Shown here piece by piece: positions 45,624 to 53,911 of a stretch of 64,000 nucleotides of DNA (its first letter is position 1; the number at the start of each line of letters is the position of its first letter). This DNA comes from Planctomycetia bacterium (GTDB lineage Bacteria; Planctomycetota; Phycisphaerae; Phycisphaerales; SM1A02), in the NCBI GenBank assembly GCA_005799495.1, contig SYGP01000006.1:1-64000 (forward strand), in the 5' to 3' direction. A program made the translations under genes and the position numbers. Below the pieces are notes generated by a model. It searched no databases, was not told the origin of the DNA, and worked only from the letters and a program-made list of their open reading frames with translations.

Positions 45624-47120
45624 TCACTGCGCCGGTGGTCGTCGCAGCTGGAAGAGGTTCGGGTGCTCCTGCATGTGCTTCAGCGCATCGCCGACCACAT
45701 AGAAACTGCCCGTGACGCACACGAGATCCTCGGGGCTCGCCGCGCGCAGCGCCAAGGCGATTGCCTCACCCGCCGTGCGCGCCACCTGACTCATCTTCCC
45801 ACTGCGCTCCTGGAAGAGCTTCTGCAACTCGTGCGGATCCGCTGCGCGCGGATTGCCCGTCGCGCGCGTGAAGATCACCTTGTCCGCGCCGAGGTTCAGT
45901 CGATCGAGCATCTCACCGACATCCTTGTCCTGACAGCAGCCGAACACGGCCACCATGCTGTCGTAGGGAACATGCGCGCCCACGCAGCGCATCAGGGCGT
46001 TCAAGCTCGCGGGGTTGTGCGCGCCGTCGACGAGCACGCGGGGGCGTTCACTCACCAGATCCATGCGGCCCACGATGCGCGTCTTCGCCAAGCCAGCCGT
46101 GACGAGATGCTCAGGGCAGTTGAACCCCGCTGCACGCGCCGCATCGATCGCCCCGAGCGCAAGCCCGCAGTTCGTCGCCTGATGCTCACCCGGCAGTGGC
46201 ACGGGCAGATGCTCGATGCGCGTCTGCTTGGTGTAGAAGCACACGCGCGTGTGCGGTCCGAACTCGGGCGATGTGCAGAAGCGGCTGGAAAACTCGATGT
46301 CACGGTTGACGATGCGGAGCTCGGCGCCCGTGCGTTCGGCCGCTTCGGTAAACACGCGGTTCACCTCGGGCTGGGCATCGAAGACGATCGCGGGCACCCC
46401 ACGCTTGAAAATCCCTGCCTTTTCGAGCGCGATCTTGCCGACCGTGTCGCCGAGGATTCGCGTGTGGTCGAGATCAATCGTCGTCACGACGCTCGCGATG
46501 GGCGTGATCACATTCGTCGAGTCGAGGCGTCCACCCAACCCCACCTCGATGACGGCGATATCCACCGCCTCGTTCGCGAAGTGCTTGAACGCCATCGCCG
46601 TGATCGCCTCGAAGAAAGTCGGCTCCACCTTCGCGCGTGCAGCGGCCGACTGGACCTTCTTCGCCATCTCGACGAACGCCGGCTTGGAGATCATCTTGTG
46701 ATCGACCGTCACCCTCTCCCGCACATCGATGAAGTGCGGGCTCGTGTACACCCCAACGGCGTAGCCGCACTCCTGCAGCATGTGCGCGATCATCGCACAG
46801 GTCGATCCCTTGCCGACCGTGCCCGCCACGTGAATGGTCTTCACCTCGTCCTGCGGATCGCCGAGCGCCGTCAGGAGGGCCCGCATGCGATCGAGCTTGA
46901 ACGCACCATCGTCGTACCGCACCGACCGCATGCGCTCGATGTCGGGGCGATCCGCAAGCCAGCGCAGGGCGGCTTGGTAGCCATCGATGACGGTCTTCCG
47001 CGGTTTTGGCGCCTCGGGAGGGCGTTGCGGCATCAGCGTGGCCGCGCCTCCTCCGCGTGTCTTGCTTGCTGGGGCGGTTGCCTTGCGGACGGGTCCCTTC
47101 GACGCTCGCTTGCTTGACAT
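45624..47120 (-). CDS. folC: Folylpolyglutamate/dihydrofolate synthase (FolC)
   Basis: 498 residues. Mur-ligase-type enzyme that adds glutamate to folates. P-loop AGTVGKGSTCAM (about 99-110), YTSPHFIDVRERVTVD, EVGLGGRLDSTN, TTIDLDHTRILGDT and VDGAHNPASLNAL are all family signatures. The first ~45 residues are Lys/Ala/Pro-rich (SKRASKGPVRKATAPASKTR) and unlike the family; ATG 47033 is an alternative start. TACACT 9 bases and TTGGAC upstream of ATG 47120 support the longer form. Confidence 0.93.
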   Translation of the reverse strand: MSSKRASKGPVRKATAPASKTRGGGAATLMPQRPPEAPKPRKTVIDGYQAALRWLADRPDIERMRSVRYDDGAFKLDRMRALLTALGDPQDEVKTIHVAGTVGKGSTCAMIAHMLQECGYAVGVYTSPHFIDVRERVTVDHKMISKPAFVEMAKKVQSAAARAKVEPTFFEAITAMAFKHFANEAVDIAVIEVGLGGRLDSTNVITPIASVVTTIDLDHTRILGDTVGKIALEKAGIFKRGVPAIVFDAQPEVNRVFTEAAERTGAELRIVNRDIEFSSRFCTSPEFGPHTRVCFYTKQTRIEHLPVPLPGEHQATNCGLALGAIDAARAAGFNCPEHLVTAGLAKTRIVGRMDLVSERPRVLVDGAHNPASLNALMRCVGAHVPYDSMVAVFGCCQDKDVGEMLDRLNLGADKVIFTRATGNPRAADPHELQKLFQERSGKMSQVARTAGEAIALALRAASPEDLVCVTGSFYVVGDALKHMQEHPNLFQLRRPPAQ

Positions 47121-47129
47121 GGGGGAATG

Positions 47130-47158
47130 AGTGTAGTCCTCTCGTTCATGAAGTCCAA
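47130..47158 (-). promoter_or_regulatory. Candidate promoter of folC (-35 and -10)
   Basis: Minus strand: TTGGAC (47158-47153), 17-base spacer, TACACT (47135-47130), then 9 bases to ATG 47120. This is the best two-box promoter in the window. It lies over the start of the divergent LOG gene. Confidence 0.5.
47134..47139 (+). promoter_or_regulatory. Candidate -10 element of LOG-family gene
   Basis: TAGTCC, 8 bases before ATG 47148; one base from the TAnnnT pattern. It overlaps the folC -10 element by two bases on the other strand. Confidence 0.25.
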
Positions 47159-47933
47159 ACACATCAAGGCAGCGCTGCAGCACGAGGCTTGGCGAACGTT
47201 GCGCATCATGAGCGAATTCGTGGATGCGACGGACACCATGGTCCGAGTGGGGCCGGCCGTCGCCGTGTTCGGATCGGCGCGCACTCGCCCCGAGCGAGCG
47301 GAGTACGCACAGGCCATCGCTTGTGGCACGCAGTTGGTGCAGCGCGGCTTCGCGGTCATCACGGGTGGCGGCCCAGGCATCATGGAGGCAGCCAACAAGG
47401 GCGCGCTCGAAGGCGGCGGCGTCAGCGTGGGCCTGAACATCTCGCTCCCCTTCGAACAGAAGCCCAATCCGTATCAGAGCGTCGAGCTCACCTTTCGCTA
47501 CTTCTTCGTCCGCAAGGTCATGTTCGTCAAACACGCTCGTGGGTTCATCATCTTCCCTGGCGGATTCGGAACGATGGACGAACTCTTCGAATCGCTCACA
47601 CTGATCCAGACATTGAAGATCGTGCCCTTCCCAGTCGTGCTTGTCGGGACGGCCTTCTGGAAGCCGCTGCTCGAGTGGATGCGCACGACGCTCGCCGAGG
47701 AGTTCGGCACCATCTCGCGCGAGGACTTCGAACTCTTCCATGTCACCGATGATGTCGGCGAAGCCGTCGACATCGTGCACGCTGTTCATGCAGGGCGCAA
47801 ACTGTGGGCGCCCAGGTTGCCGCGCTTCGCCTCAGACCCATCGCCCGCGGAAGAGGAGGGCATTCGCCCCGGCATCCATCCGCGCCGCCACTTCAAGGGC
47901 GACGCGTACCTCGGCGTCGACAATTTGGAGTGA
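47148..47933 (+). CDS. LOG-family protein (TIGR00730 type)
   Basis: 261 residues from ATG 47148 (ATG 47127 is the in-frame alternative but would leave 6 bases to the folC start). Rossmann fold with VITGGGPGIMEAANKGA and IIFPGGFGTMDELFE, the two hallmark motifs of LOG proteins. Family members hydrolyse cytokinin-like N6-modified AMP or other nucleotide 5'-monophosphates to base and ribose 5-phosphate. Substrate here is unknown. C-terminal residues include IRPGIHPRRHFKGDAYLG. Confidence 0.9.
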   Translation: MKSKHIKAALQHEAWRTLRIMSEFVDATDTMVRVGPAVAVFGSARTRPERAEYAQAIACGTQLVQRGFAVITGGGPGIMEAANKGALEGGGVSVGLNISLPFEQKPNPYQSVELTFRYFFVRKVMFVKHARGFIIFPGGFGTMDELFESLTLIQTLKIVPFPVVLVGTAFWKPLLEWMRTTLAEEFGTISREDFELFHVTDDVGEAVDIVHAVHAGRKLWAPRLPRFASDPSPAEEEGIRPGIHPRRHFKGDAYLGVDNLE

Positions 47934-47936
47934 ACG

Positions 47937-47958
47937 CGCCGCGCCGCATCACGCGGCG
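47937..47958. terminator. Hairpin between LOG and hrpB genes
   Basis: CGCCGCG and CGCGGCG form a 7-base-pair stem with an 8-base loop, placed between the convergent stops at 47933 and 47979. No T-tract, so a bidirectional or factor-assisted terminator is inferred. Confidence 0.4.
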
Positions 47959-47978
47959 GTCATCGTCGGCACCTGTCG

Positions 47979-50537
47979 TCAACGCCACTCATGGCGCGGG
48001 TAGCGACGGCGCAGTTCGGGGCGCAACTGCGGATACAGCACGCGCCAGAATGCGGGCAAATCGCTCGTGATTTGCAGGGGTCGGCGATTCGGACCGAGGA
48101 TCTCGAGCAACACCGGAACTCGCCCCCCGGCCACGCAGGGGGACGTCTCGAGCCCATACAGATCCTGAATCTTCGCTGCGCCCCGCACGGGCTGGCCCAT
48201 CTCATACTGCAGCCGCATGCGAAAGCCGCGCGGCAGCGCGATCTCCGTGGGCGCCATCTGCTGAATGAAGCGTCGATCCTCCTGCGAGAGCGCGCCCTGC
48301 AGTACCTCAAGCGATGGACGACTGCGCACTTCGCTCCACCGCGTGGCACCCGCCGCCCACTCCGCGAACAGGATCCGAAGGTCATCCTCGCCGTACACAT
48401 CGAGCCGACGCTCGGGCACCAATGCAGACACCCAACGAACGCGGGCGATCCATGGAACGCTTCGCTCCTCCCAGTCATCGGGACGCCGACCATCCGAGAT
48501 CATCTGTGCAGCGATCACATCCGCCGCTGCGCCCGTGTCGCGCGGCGGGCGCACGGTTGCATCGATCACCCACTCATCGAAGCGTCGCTCTTCCACGGAC
48601 ACCACCGCCTCGCGCTCGCCATCCCAGCGCTCCGCATGCTGCGTCGAGAAGCGGTGTGGCAGCGTCGACTCGACCCACGACACATGCAGTGCGTTCACCA
48701 TGGACAGCACGGTCTGCGCGGCATCGCCTTCGCCGATCTGCCGGACATCGAAGGCAAGGAGCGGACCGGCGCCCTGATGCAGGCTCGAACGGTCGATCGA
48801 CACCTTGCGCCTGCCGCGCATCGACGCGTGCGGGCGCTGCGCATCGATGCGCCATCCGACTCGGTCGGGAAAACCAAGCATGAACGCCGCCGCGACCTCC
48901 GCGTCATCGTCGTGGCGTGCAACGCCGCGAGATGGCGAAGTCTGCACGCAGGACTCCGCAGATCGCTGCAGGTGCGCCGCAGCACGCTCCAGTTCCCGCG
49001 CCGACGTCGCGTCCACCCGCCCGCGGGCTCCACGCGTCCACGCTTGCCACGCGCGCTCGCGCGCCGTGACATCCCCGGGCATGTCTCCACGTTCGAGCGC
49101 GCCGCGAAGTGCCGCAGGATCTTCCCGCTCGAATGGGTCGCGCTCAGCCAGCAATGCCGCCCACCACGACACGCGCATCGCCACGCCGCGCCGCGCACCC
49201 TCGAGCAGCGCCCGTGCAAGCCGCGGATGCGCAGGAATGCGCGACATCGCGCGTCCATCTTCGGTCAATCCACCATCCTCGCCGACCGCACCGCACTGCC
49301 GCAGGACATCCTCCGATCGCGCGAGCGACACGGGCGTGGGCGCATCGACCCACGGAAACGCCGCGACATCATCGACCCCTGCAGCCCGAAGCGAGAGCAC
49401 AGCCTCGGAGAGATCGATGCGGTGGATTTCTGGGGTCTCGTACGGTGCACGCCGCGCATGCGACGCAGCACTCCAGAGCCGCACGCACGCACCAGGGCCC
49501 GTCCGCCCCGCGCGCCCTGTGCGCTGCGCGGCGCTCGCCTGGCTGATCGGCTCGACGCGAAGCGCGTTCAAGTCGCGCTGCGTATCGAAGCGGTGAATCC
49601 GCGCCACACCAGCGTCGACCACCCATCGGATGCCGGGGATCGTGAGGCTTGTCTCCGCGATGTTCGTGGCGAGAATCACACGGCGTTTCGCGCACGGCGC
49701 AAAGACGCGGTCTTGCTCCTCGGGTTGCTGTCCACCGTGCAGCGGAAGCACTTCCATCTGTGCAGCGGAACGAGCCGCGCGCATCACTTCAAGGGTGCGC
49801 GCGATCTCCCCCCGACCAGGCAAGAACACAAGACCATCACCACCAAATCGGTCGGCGGCCTCGAGTGCTTCCTGTGCCGCACGCGCGCACGCATCCTCGC
49901 CACCCTTCGCATCCGGACGGTGCTCCACCATCACCGGATGAAGTCGTCCCTCCACCTGCAGTGGTTCCACCTCCAGTGAACGCGCCACGCGCGCCGCATC
50001 GAGGGTTGCACTCATCACGAGCAGTGCGGGCGCCCCACCGCCGCCCCCCGCCGCGTCTGCGCGCCGCCCCCGCTGCGTTGAACGCGCCTGTGCGCGCAGG
50101 ACAAGGCCCACCGCGAGGTCGGACGAAAGCCCGCGCTCGTGGAACTCGTCGACGATCACCGTGCGGATGCCATCGAGCCCTCCGCGTCCAGTCGCCAGAC
50201 GAACGAACAGACCATCCGTCATGAAGAGGATGCGGGTGCGCTCGCTCTCCTTCCTGTCGAAACGCGTTCGCCAGCCCACCAGATCGCCCTCGCGCGAACC
50301 CATCTCGTGCGCCACACGCCGCGCCACCGCGCGCGCCGCCAACCGCCTCGGCTGCAGCACCACGATGCGCCCCGCATCCGTCACTCCTGCGCGCGCGAGG
50401 ATCTGTGGAACCTGCGTCGTCTTCCCGGATCCCGTCTCGGCCACGAGCACCACCCGCTGGGCCTGACGCAGTTGCCGCACGATCTGTTCGGCATGCTGCA
50501 GCACCGGCAGTGCCGCCACGAGCGGATCAGAATGCAT
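47979..50537 (-). CDS. hrpB: ATP-dependent helicase HrpB
   Basis: 852-residue DEAH/RHA helicase. VLVAETGSGKTTQVPQIL (Walker A), VIVDEFHERGLSSDLAVGL (DEFH box), LVMSATLDAARVA (SAT), ATNIAETSLTIPGIRWVVDAG and QRTGRAGRTGPGACVRL follow in order. The long C-terminal region is the HrpB type, ending RRRYPRHEWR. The exact role in bacteria is unsettled. ATG 50537 is preferred; ATG 50558 is possible. It overlaps the upstream gene by 11 bases. Confidence 0.93.
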   Translation of the reverse strand: MHSDPLVAALPVLQHAEQIVRQLRQAQRVVLVAETGSGKTTQVPQILARAGVTDAGRIVVLQPRRLAARAVARRVAHEMGSREGDLVGWRTRFDRKESERTRILFMTDGLFVRLATGRGGLDGIRTVIVDEFHERGLSSDLAVGLVLRAQARSTQRGRRADAAGGGGGAPALLVMSATLDAARVARSLEVEPLQVEGRLHPVMVEHRPDAKGGEDACARAAQEALEAADRFGGDGLVFLPGRGEIARTLEVMRAARSAAQMEVLPLHGGQQPEEQDRVFAPCAKRRVILATNIAETSLTIPGIRWVVDAGVARIHRFDTQRDLNALRVEPISQASAAQRTGRAGRTGPGACVRLWSAASHARRAPYETPEIHRIDLSEAVLSLRAAGVDDVAAFPWVDAPTPVSLARSEDVLRQCGAVGEDGGLTEDGRAMSRIPAHPRLARALLEGARRGVAMRVSWWAALLAERDPFEREDPAALRGALERGDMPGDVTARERAWQAWTRGARGRVDATSARELERAAAHLQRSAESCVQTSPSRGVARHDDDAEVAAAFMLGFPDRVGWRIDAQRPHASMRGRRKVSIDRSSLHQGAGPLLAFDVRQIGEGDAAQTVLSMVNALHVSWVESTLPHRFSTQHAERWDGEREAVVSVEERRFDEWVIDATVRPPRDTGAAADVIAAQMISDGRRPDDWEERSVPWIARVRWVSALVPERRLDVYGEDDLRILFAEWAAGATRWSEVRSRPSLEVLQGALSQEDRRFIQQMAPTEIALPRGFRMRLQYEMGQPVRGAAKIQDLYGLETSPCVAGGRVPVLLEILGPNRRPLQITSDLPAFWRVLYPQLRPELRRRYPRHEWR

Positions 50538-51231
50538 CCGAGTAGCGCTTGCGCACATCCTGCAGGAAGCGCGAAATCTGCCCCTGCTGCTTGGGCGACG
50601 CGGTGACCTCGACTTCGCGCGTCCAGATGCTCATGAACCCCAGCGCGCCGTCCTCGCTCAGCTTCGGCACCTCGCGATCCTTCATGCGTTCCTCGCCGCG
50701 CGATGAGTCGCGGCGAATGCGCTCCACACGCTCCTTGTCGCTCACATCGCGCTCCTTGCCCGTGGCGAGGCGTTCACCCATCTTGCTCCACTCGACGACC
50801 CAGCGATCGATGTACGCATCGCGCTCGCCGGGTGCGGTGTTGAAGTAGCCGTCCGCGCCCTGCCAGAGAATGTCACGGGCAAGCACACGGACATTCTGCG
50901 TCATCTGCTCGCGCACGGGACCCGTCACGCCCGCCATGAAGCCAGCCATCGCGGCGCTCTCTCCAGACTCCATGCCTCGAAAACGATCGCTGAGTTCTCG
51001 CAGGAACCGCATCCGCTCCTCGAGGGGCAACTCGTTGAAGTCGTCCATCGCGAGGTAACCCAGCACATCATCCACGGGAGAGTCGAAGATCGATGGCGGC
51101 GGCTTCCAACGAACCACCGTCCACCAATACGCGCCGCCGCCCACGAGTGCGAGCAGCAGCAGCACCGCCGCACCGCGCAGCATGGCGCCGCGACGCTCCT
51201 TGAGCCCATCGATCAGGTCACGCAGGTCCAT
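50527..51231 (-). CDS. Membrane-anchored protein, function unknown
   Basis: 234 residues. One N-terminal membrane segment (MLRGAAVLLLLALVGGGAYWWTV) and a charged, mostly helical exterior part rich in Arg and Glu (LEERMRFLRELSDRFRGME, KERDVSDKERVERIRRD). No family recognised. TACTCT lies 22 bases upstream of the start. It sits between a pseudopilin gene and hrpB in one strand run; hrpB overlaps it by 11 bases. Confidence 0.65.
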   Translation of the reverse strand: MDLRDLIDGLKERRGAMLRGAAVLLLLALVGGGAYWWTVVRWKPPPSIFDSPVDDVLGYLAMDDFNELPLEERMRFLRELSDRFRGMESGESAAMAGFMAGVTGPVREQMTQNVRVLARDILWQGADGYFNTAPGERDAYIDRWVVEWSKMGERLATGKERDVSDKERVERIRRDSSRGEERMKDREVPKLSEDGALGFMSIWTREVEVTASPKQQGQISRFLQDVRKRYSDAF

Positions 51232-51253
51232 GATGTGTGTCGCCGAGCGGCCG

Positions 51254-51259
51254 AGAGTA
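51254..51259 (-). promoter_or_regulatory. Candidate -10 element of unknown membrane gene and hrpB
   Basis: TACTCT on the minus strand, 22 bases before ATG 51231; same hexamer as before the csgG-like gene. Confidence 0.3.
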
Positions 51260-51270
51260 CCTGCAGACGA

Positions 51271-51921
51271 TCATGGCTCCTCCGCTTCAAACTCCGCCTT
51301 GATCGCGCGAGCGGATCCATCGAGATAGACGCCGTTGCGCGGAATCCGCGTGCCACCCGTGTGACGATCCGCGCTGTCGAGCAGCAGCGGGAAGAGCCCG
51401 TTGCTGTCCTCTTCGAGCAGCGCCAACACCAGTTTCGACTCCGTCTGCAGACGAAGCTGCTCACGCTGCACCGCCGACGAGTCCTGCGGCATCGCGAGCA
51501 GCACCTGCAGCACCTGGAACTGAATCTCCGGCGTGAAGCGGATCAGGCCGGGGAAATAGGTGTAACTCGTTCCCGTTTCAAGCGACTCGCTGTCGACATC
51601 GGAGGGGCACAGCCAAGTCGGGCTGTCGACCGCCATGAACTTCGAGAGCAGATTCGGCAAACCGCCCTCCGTTCCGTCGGGCGTGACGACGGGCAGGAAG
51701 TCGCACATCGGCAGCAGATCCTTGTTCGCGGTCCGGTAGGACTGCATCGCGGAGTAGTTCTGCCGAAGGTTGCTGAGGCAGCCCGTGTTCTGGCTCTCCC
51801 GTTGAATCATCTTGTACGCGGGCACCGTGATGCCCACGAGCAGCACGATGATGCCGATCACCACCAACGCTTCCACAAGCGTGAAGGCTTTCGAAGTGGA
51901 TGACCGTGCCCGGCGCATCAT
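51271..51921 (-). CDS. Pseudopilin-like protein with type IV prepilin signal
   Basis: 216 residues. The prepilin motif KAFTLVEALVVIGIIVLLVG (residues 11-30) has the conserved Glu at +5; Ala instead of Gly comes before the Phe, a variant common in planctomycete-type pseudopilins. A C-terminal GVYLDGSARAIKAEF resembles the DG end of these proteins. Such proteins build type II secretion or type IV pilus-like filaments. ATG 51921 overlaps the ftsY stop as ATGA. Confidence 0.82.
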   Translation of the reverse strand: MMRRARSSTSKAFTLVEALVVIGIIVLLVGITVPAYKMIQRESQNTGCLSNLRQNYSAMQSYRTANKDLLPMCDFLPVVTPDGTEGGLPNLLSKFMAVDSPTWLCPSDVDSESLETGTSYTYFPGLIRFTPEIQFQVLQVLLAMPQDSSAVQREQLRLQTESKLVLALLEEDSNGLFPLLLDSADRHTGGTRIPRNGVYLDGSARAIKAEFEAEEP

Positions 51922-52868
51922 GCGCCCATGGTAGTCGCGGGTGCCGCAAAAACCGCATCCACGAAGCGTTTGGGATCGAACGGCTCGACATCCTCGGGCT
52001 GCTCTCCGACGCCAATCAGCTTCACTGGAATCCCAAGCGCATCATGGATCGCCACCGCGACGCCGCCACGCGCGGTGCCATCCATCTTCGCGAGGAAGAG
52101 TCCGGTCACAGCCACCGCCTGCCGGAACGCGGTCGCCTGCACGATCGCGTTCTGCCCGCTCGTGGCATCGAGCACGAGCAGCACCTCATGAGGCGCACCG
52201 GGAATCTGCCGCGCAATCACATCGCGAATCTTGGTCAGTTGTCGCATCAGGCTCGCTTCGTTGTGCAATCGACCCGCGGTATCCACCAGCAGCACATCGA
52301 CCCCTCGGCGGACGGCCGCCTGCGCCGCATCGAACGCGACCGCGGCTGGATCACCGCCCGTGGAACCCTTGACGACTTCCACACCCAGCCGCTGCGCCCA
52401 AATGCCAAGCTGCTGAACCGCACCCGCGCGATAGGTGTCCGCCGCGGCGAGCAACACCGAGCGACCGGACTTGCGGATCGAGTGCGCGATCTTCGCGACG
52501 CTTGTGGTCTTGCCGACGCCATTGACGCCCACGACAAGCACCACCGCAGGCTTTCCCACTCCCACCGCGATCTCACGCGATCCACCGATGCCACGTGCGA
52601 GTCGATCCGACAGGACCCGCTTGAGGTACTCCAGGGCATCCTCCCCGCGGTCCACACGCCCCGCACGAAACTCCGCCCGCAGCGCCCCCACGATCTCACG
52701 CGCGGCGTTCACGCCGACATCCGCCGACACCAGTTGTGCCTCGATCTCGGTCAGCACTTCATCGCTGAGTCGGCGGCCATGCAGCACGCTGCGCAAACCA
52801 ACGCCAACGGCTGCAGCGGTCTTCGACAGCCCGCGGCGAATCGCATCGAACGTGGAAGCGAAGAGCAT
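51918..52868 (-). CDS. ftsY: Signal recognition particle receptor FtsY
   Basis: 316 residues. SRP-family GTPase that receives ribosome-SRP complexes at the inner membrane. N-domain helices precede the NG GTPase: VVGVNGVGKTTSVAKIA (about 113-129), AADTYRAGAVQQL, LLVDTAGRLHNEASLM, AKMDGTARGGVAVAI and GVGEQPEDVEPFDPKRFV. The acidic A-domain is very short, as in many bacteria. ATG 52868 is chosen from homology and the 10-base gap to nusB; the open frame continues into nusB. Confidence 0.95.
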   Translation of the reverse strand: MLFASTFDAIRRGLSKTAAAVGVGLRSVLHGRRLSDEVLTEIEAQLVSADVGVNAAREIVGALRAEFRAGRVDRGEDALEYLKRVLSDRLARGIGGSREIAVGVGKPAVVLVVGVNGVGKTTSVAKIAHSIRKSGRSVLLAAADTYRAGAVQQLGIWAQRLGVEVVKGSTGGDPAAVAFDAAQAAVRRGVDVLLVDTAGRLHNEASLMRQLTKIRDVIARQIPGAPHEVLLVLDATSGQNAIVQATAFRQAVAVTGLFLAKMDGTARGGVAVAIHDALGIPVKLIGVGEQPEDVEPFDPKRFVDAVFAAPATTMGA

Positions 52869-52878
52869 GGCCGAACGC

Positions 52879-53355
52879 TCACACCACCCGATCGCCGGGA
52901 AGCGGCTGTTCGGCCCGGCTGATCGCGATGCGATCGAGGATCGCGTTGATGAACGCGTAGCTACGCTCGGTGCTGTAGACCTTCGCCAGTTCCACGGCGC
53001 CATTGATGGCAAGCGGCGCGGGAACGCCACCGCGCACCAGTTCCCAGTAGCCGATGCGGAGAATGTTCCGGTCCACGCTGGCCTGACGGTTCGTTGGCCA
53101 CTCGGGTGCAAGCGCCGTCACATCGCGGTCGGCATCCTCGCGCGAATCCCACGCCGCGCGCGCGAGCGTCAGACCGCCCTCGACCGCCTCGGGAGGGAAG
53201 TCGCACTCCCACTGGATCGGATCGGTCGGTCGCGATTCACTCGCCCGAGCACGGAATGATCGCGCCAGCAGATCGCAGTCCGCGGGACCGCCGCCGAGAT
53301 CGAACTGAAAGAGAGCCTGCAGTGCGCAGCAACGCTCCGGGTGCGAAGCGCTCAC
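52879..53355 (-). CDS. nusB: Transcription antitermination factor NusB
   Basis: 158 residues from GTG 53355, which overlaps the ribH stop (GTGA). All-helical NusB core with CCALQALFQFDLGG near the start, VDRNILRIGYWELVRGGVPAPLAINGAVELAKVYS (fragments) and AFINAILDRIA at the end. NusB with S10 (NusE) supports rRNA transcription. The ribH-nusB order is widespread. A longer frame upstream has no homology. Confidence 0.92.
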   Translation of the reverse strand: MSASHPERCCALQALFQFDLGGGPADCDLLARSFRARASESRPTDPIQWECDFPPEAVEGGLTLARAAWDSREDADRDVTALAPEWPTNRQASVDRNILRIGYWELVRGGVPAPLAINGAVELAKVYSTERSYAFINAILDRIAISRAEQPLPGDRVV

Positions 53356-53885
53356 CGCAAGGATCCTGCGCCGCGCGGCGAGCCGCCCACGGAACTTCCC
53401 GAGAGCGAGCGAATCGCGGCGACGGCACGAAGCGCGGCTGCCATCGCTTCCTCTCCCTTGTTGCCCTTCGAGCCACCCGCACGCGCGCGCGCTTGTTCGA
53501 TCGTCGCACAGGTGAGCACGCCGAAGCACACGGGCTTCCCGCTGTCCAGCCCCACGCGCATCAAACCATGCGCCACGGCATCGGAGATGTAGCGGTCGTG
53601 GCTCGTTTCTCCGGTCAGTACACAGCCGATCGCCACGACCGCATCCACGTCCGCCCGCTGCGCAGCCGCCGACGCGATCACGGGAAGTTCGAACGCGCCC
53701 GGCGCTTGGATCTGTTCGAGCCGCTCCGAATGCCCGCCAGCATCCTCGAAGGTGCGCCGCGCTCCAACCGCGAGCGTCCCACTGATGTCGGCGTGGTAAC
53801 CACTGACAACCAGCACGACCGTCATGTCGTTGGCACGAAGGGGCGAGTGTTCCGCAGCATGATCGGACGGCTTCATGGGCTTCAT
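53352..53885 (-). CDS. ribH: 6,7-dimethyl-8-ribityllumazine synthase (RibH)
   Basis: 177 residues from ATG 53885. Penultimate enzyme of riboflavin synthesis. IQAPGAFELPVIASAAA, VVAIGCVLTGETSHDRYISD with the catalytic His, and PVCFGVLTCATIEQARARAGG then NKGEEAM are family signatures; the usual VIRG before the His loop reads VLTG. ATG 53876 and 53825 are alternative starts, but TACCAT 10 bases before 53885 supports the longer form. Divergent from the UbiA-like gene, with overlapping -10 elements. Confidence 0.92.
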   Translation of the reverse strand: MKPMKPSDHAAEHSPLRANDMTVVLVVSGYHADISGTLAVGARRTFEDAGGHSERLEQIQAPGAFELPVIASAAAQRADVDAVVAIGCVLTGETSHDRYISDAVAHGLMRVGLDSGKPVCFGVLTCATIEQARARAGGSKGNKGEEAMAAALRAVAAIRSLSGSSVGGSPRGAGSLR

Positions 53886-53895
53886 GGGGCAAGCG

Positions 53896-53901
53896 ATGGT
53901 A
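53896..53901 (-). promoter_or_regulatory. Candidate -10 element of ribH-nusB-ftsY unit
   Basis: TACCAT on the minus strand, 10 bases before ATG 53885. It shares two bases with the opposite-strand hexamer of the UbiA-like gene. Confidence 0.42.
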
Positions 53902-53905
53902 GCCT
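53900..53905 (+). promoter_or_regulatory. Candidate -10 element of UbiA-like gene
   Basis: TAGCCT, 6 bases before ATG 53912; overlaps the ribH element on the other strand. Confidence 0.42.
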
Positions 53906-53911
53906 TGCACC

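Noticed and set aside
47991-49979. 662-codon plus-strand frame antisense to hrpB
   Set aside because: All helicase motifs are on the minus strand; no domain on this strand.
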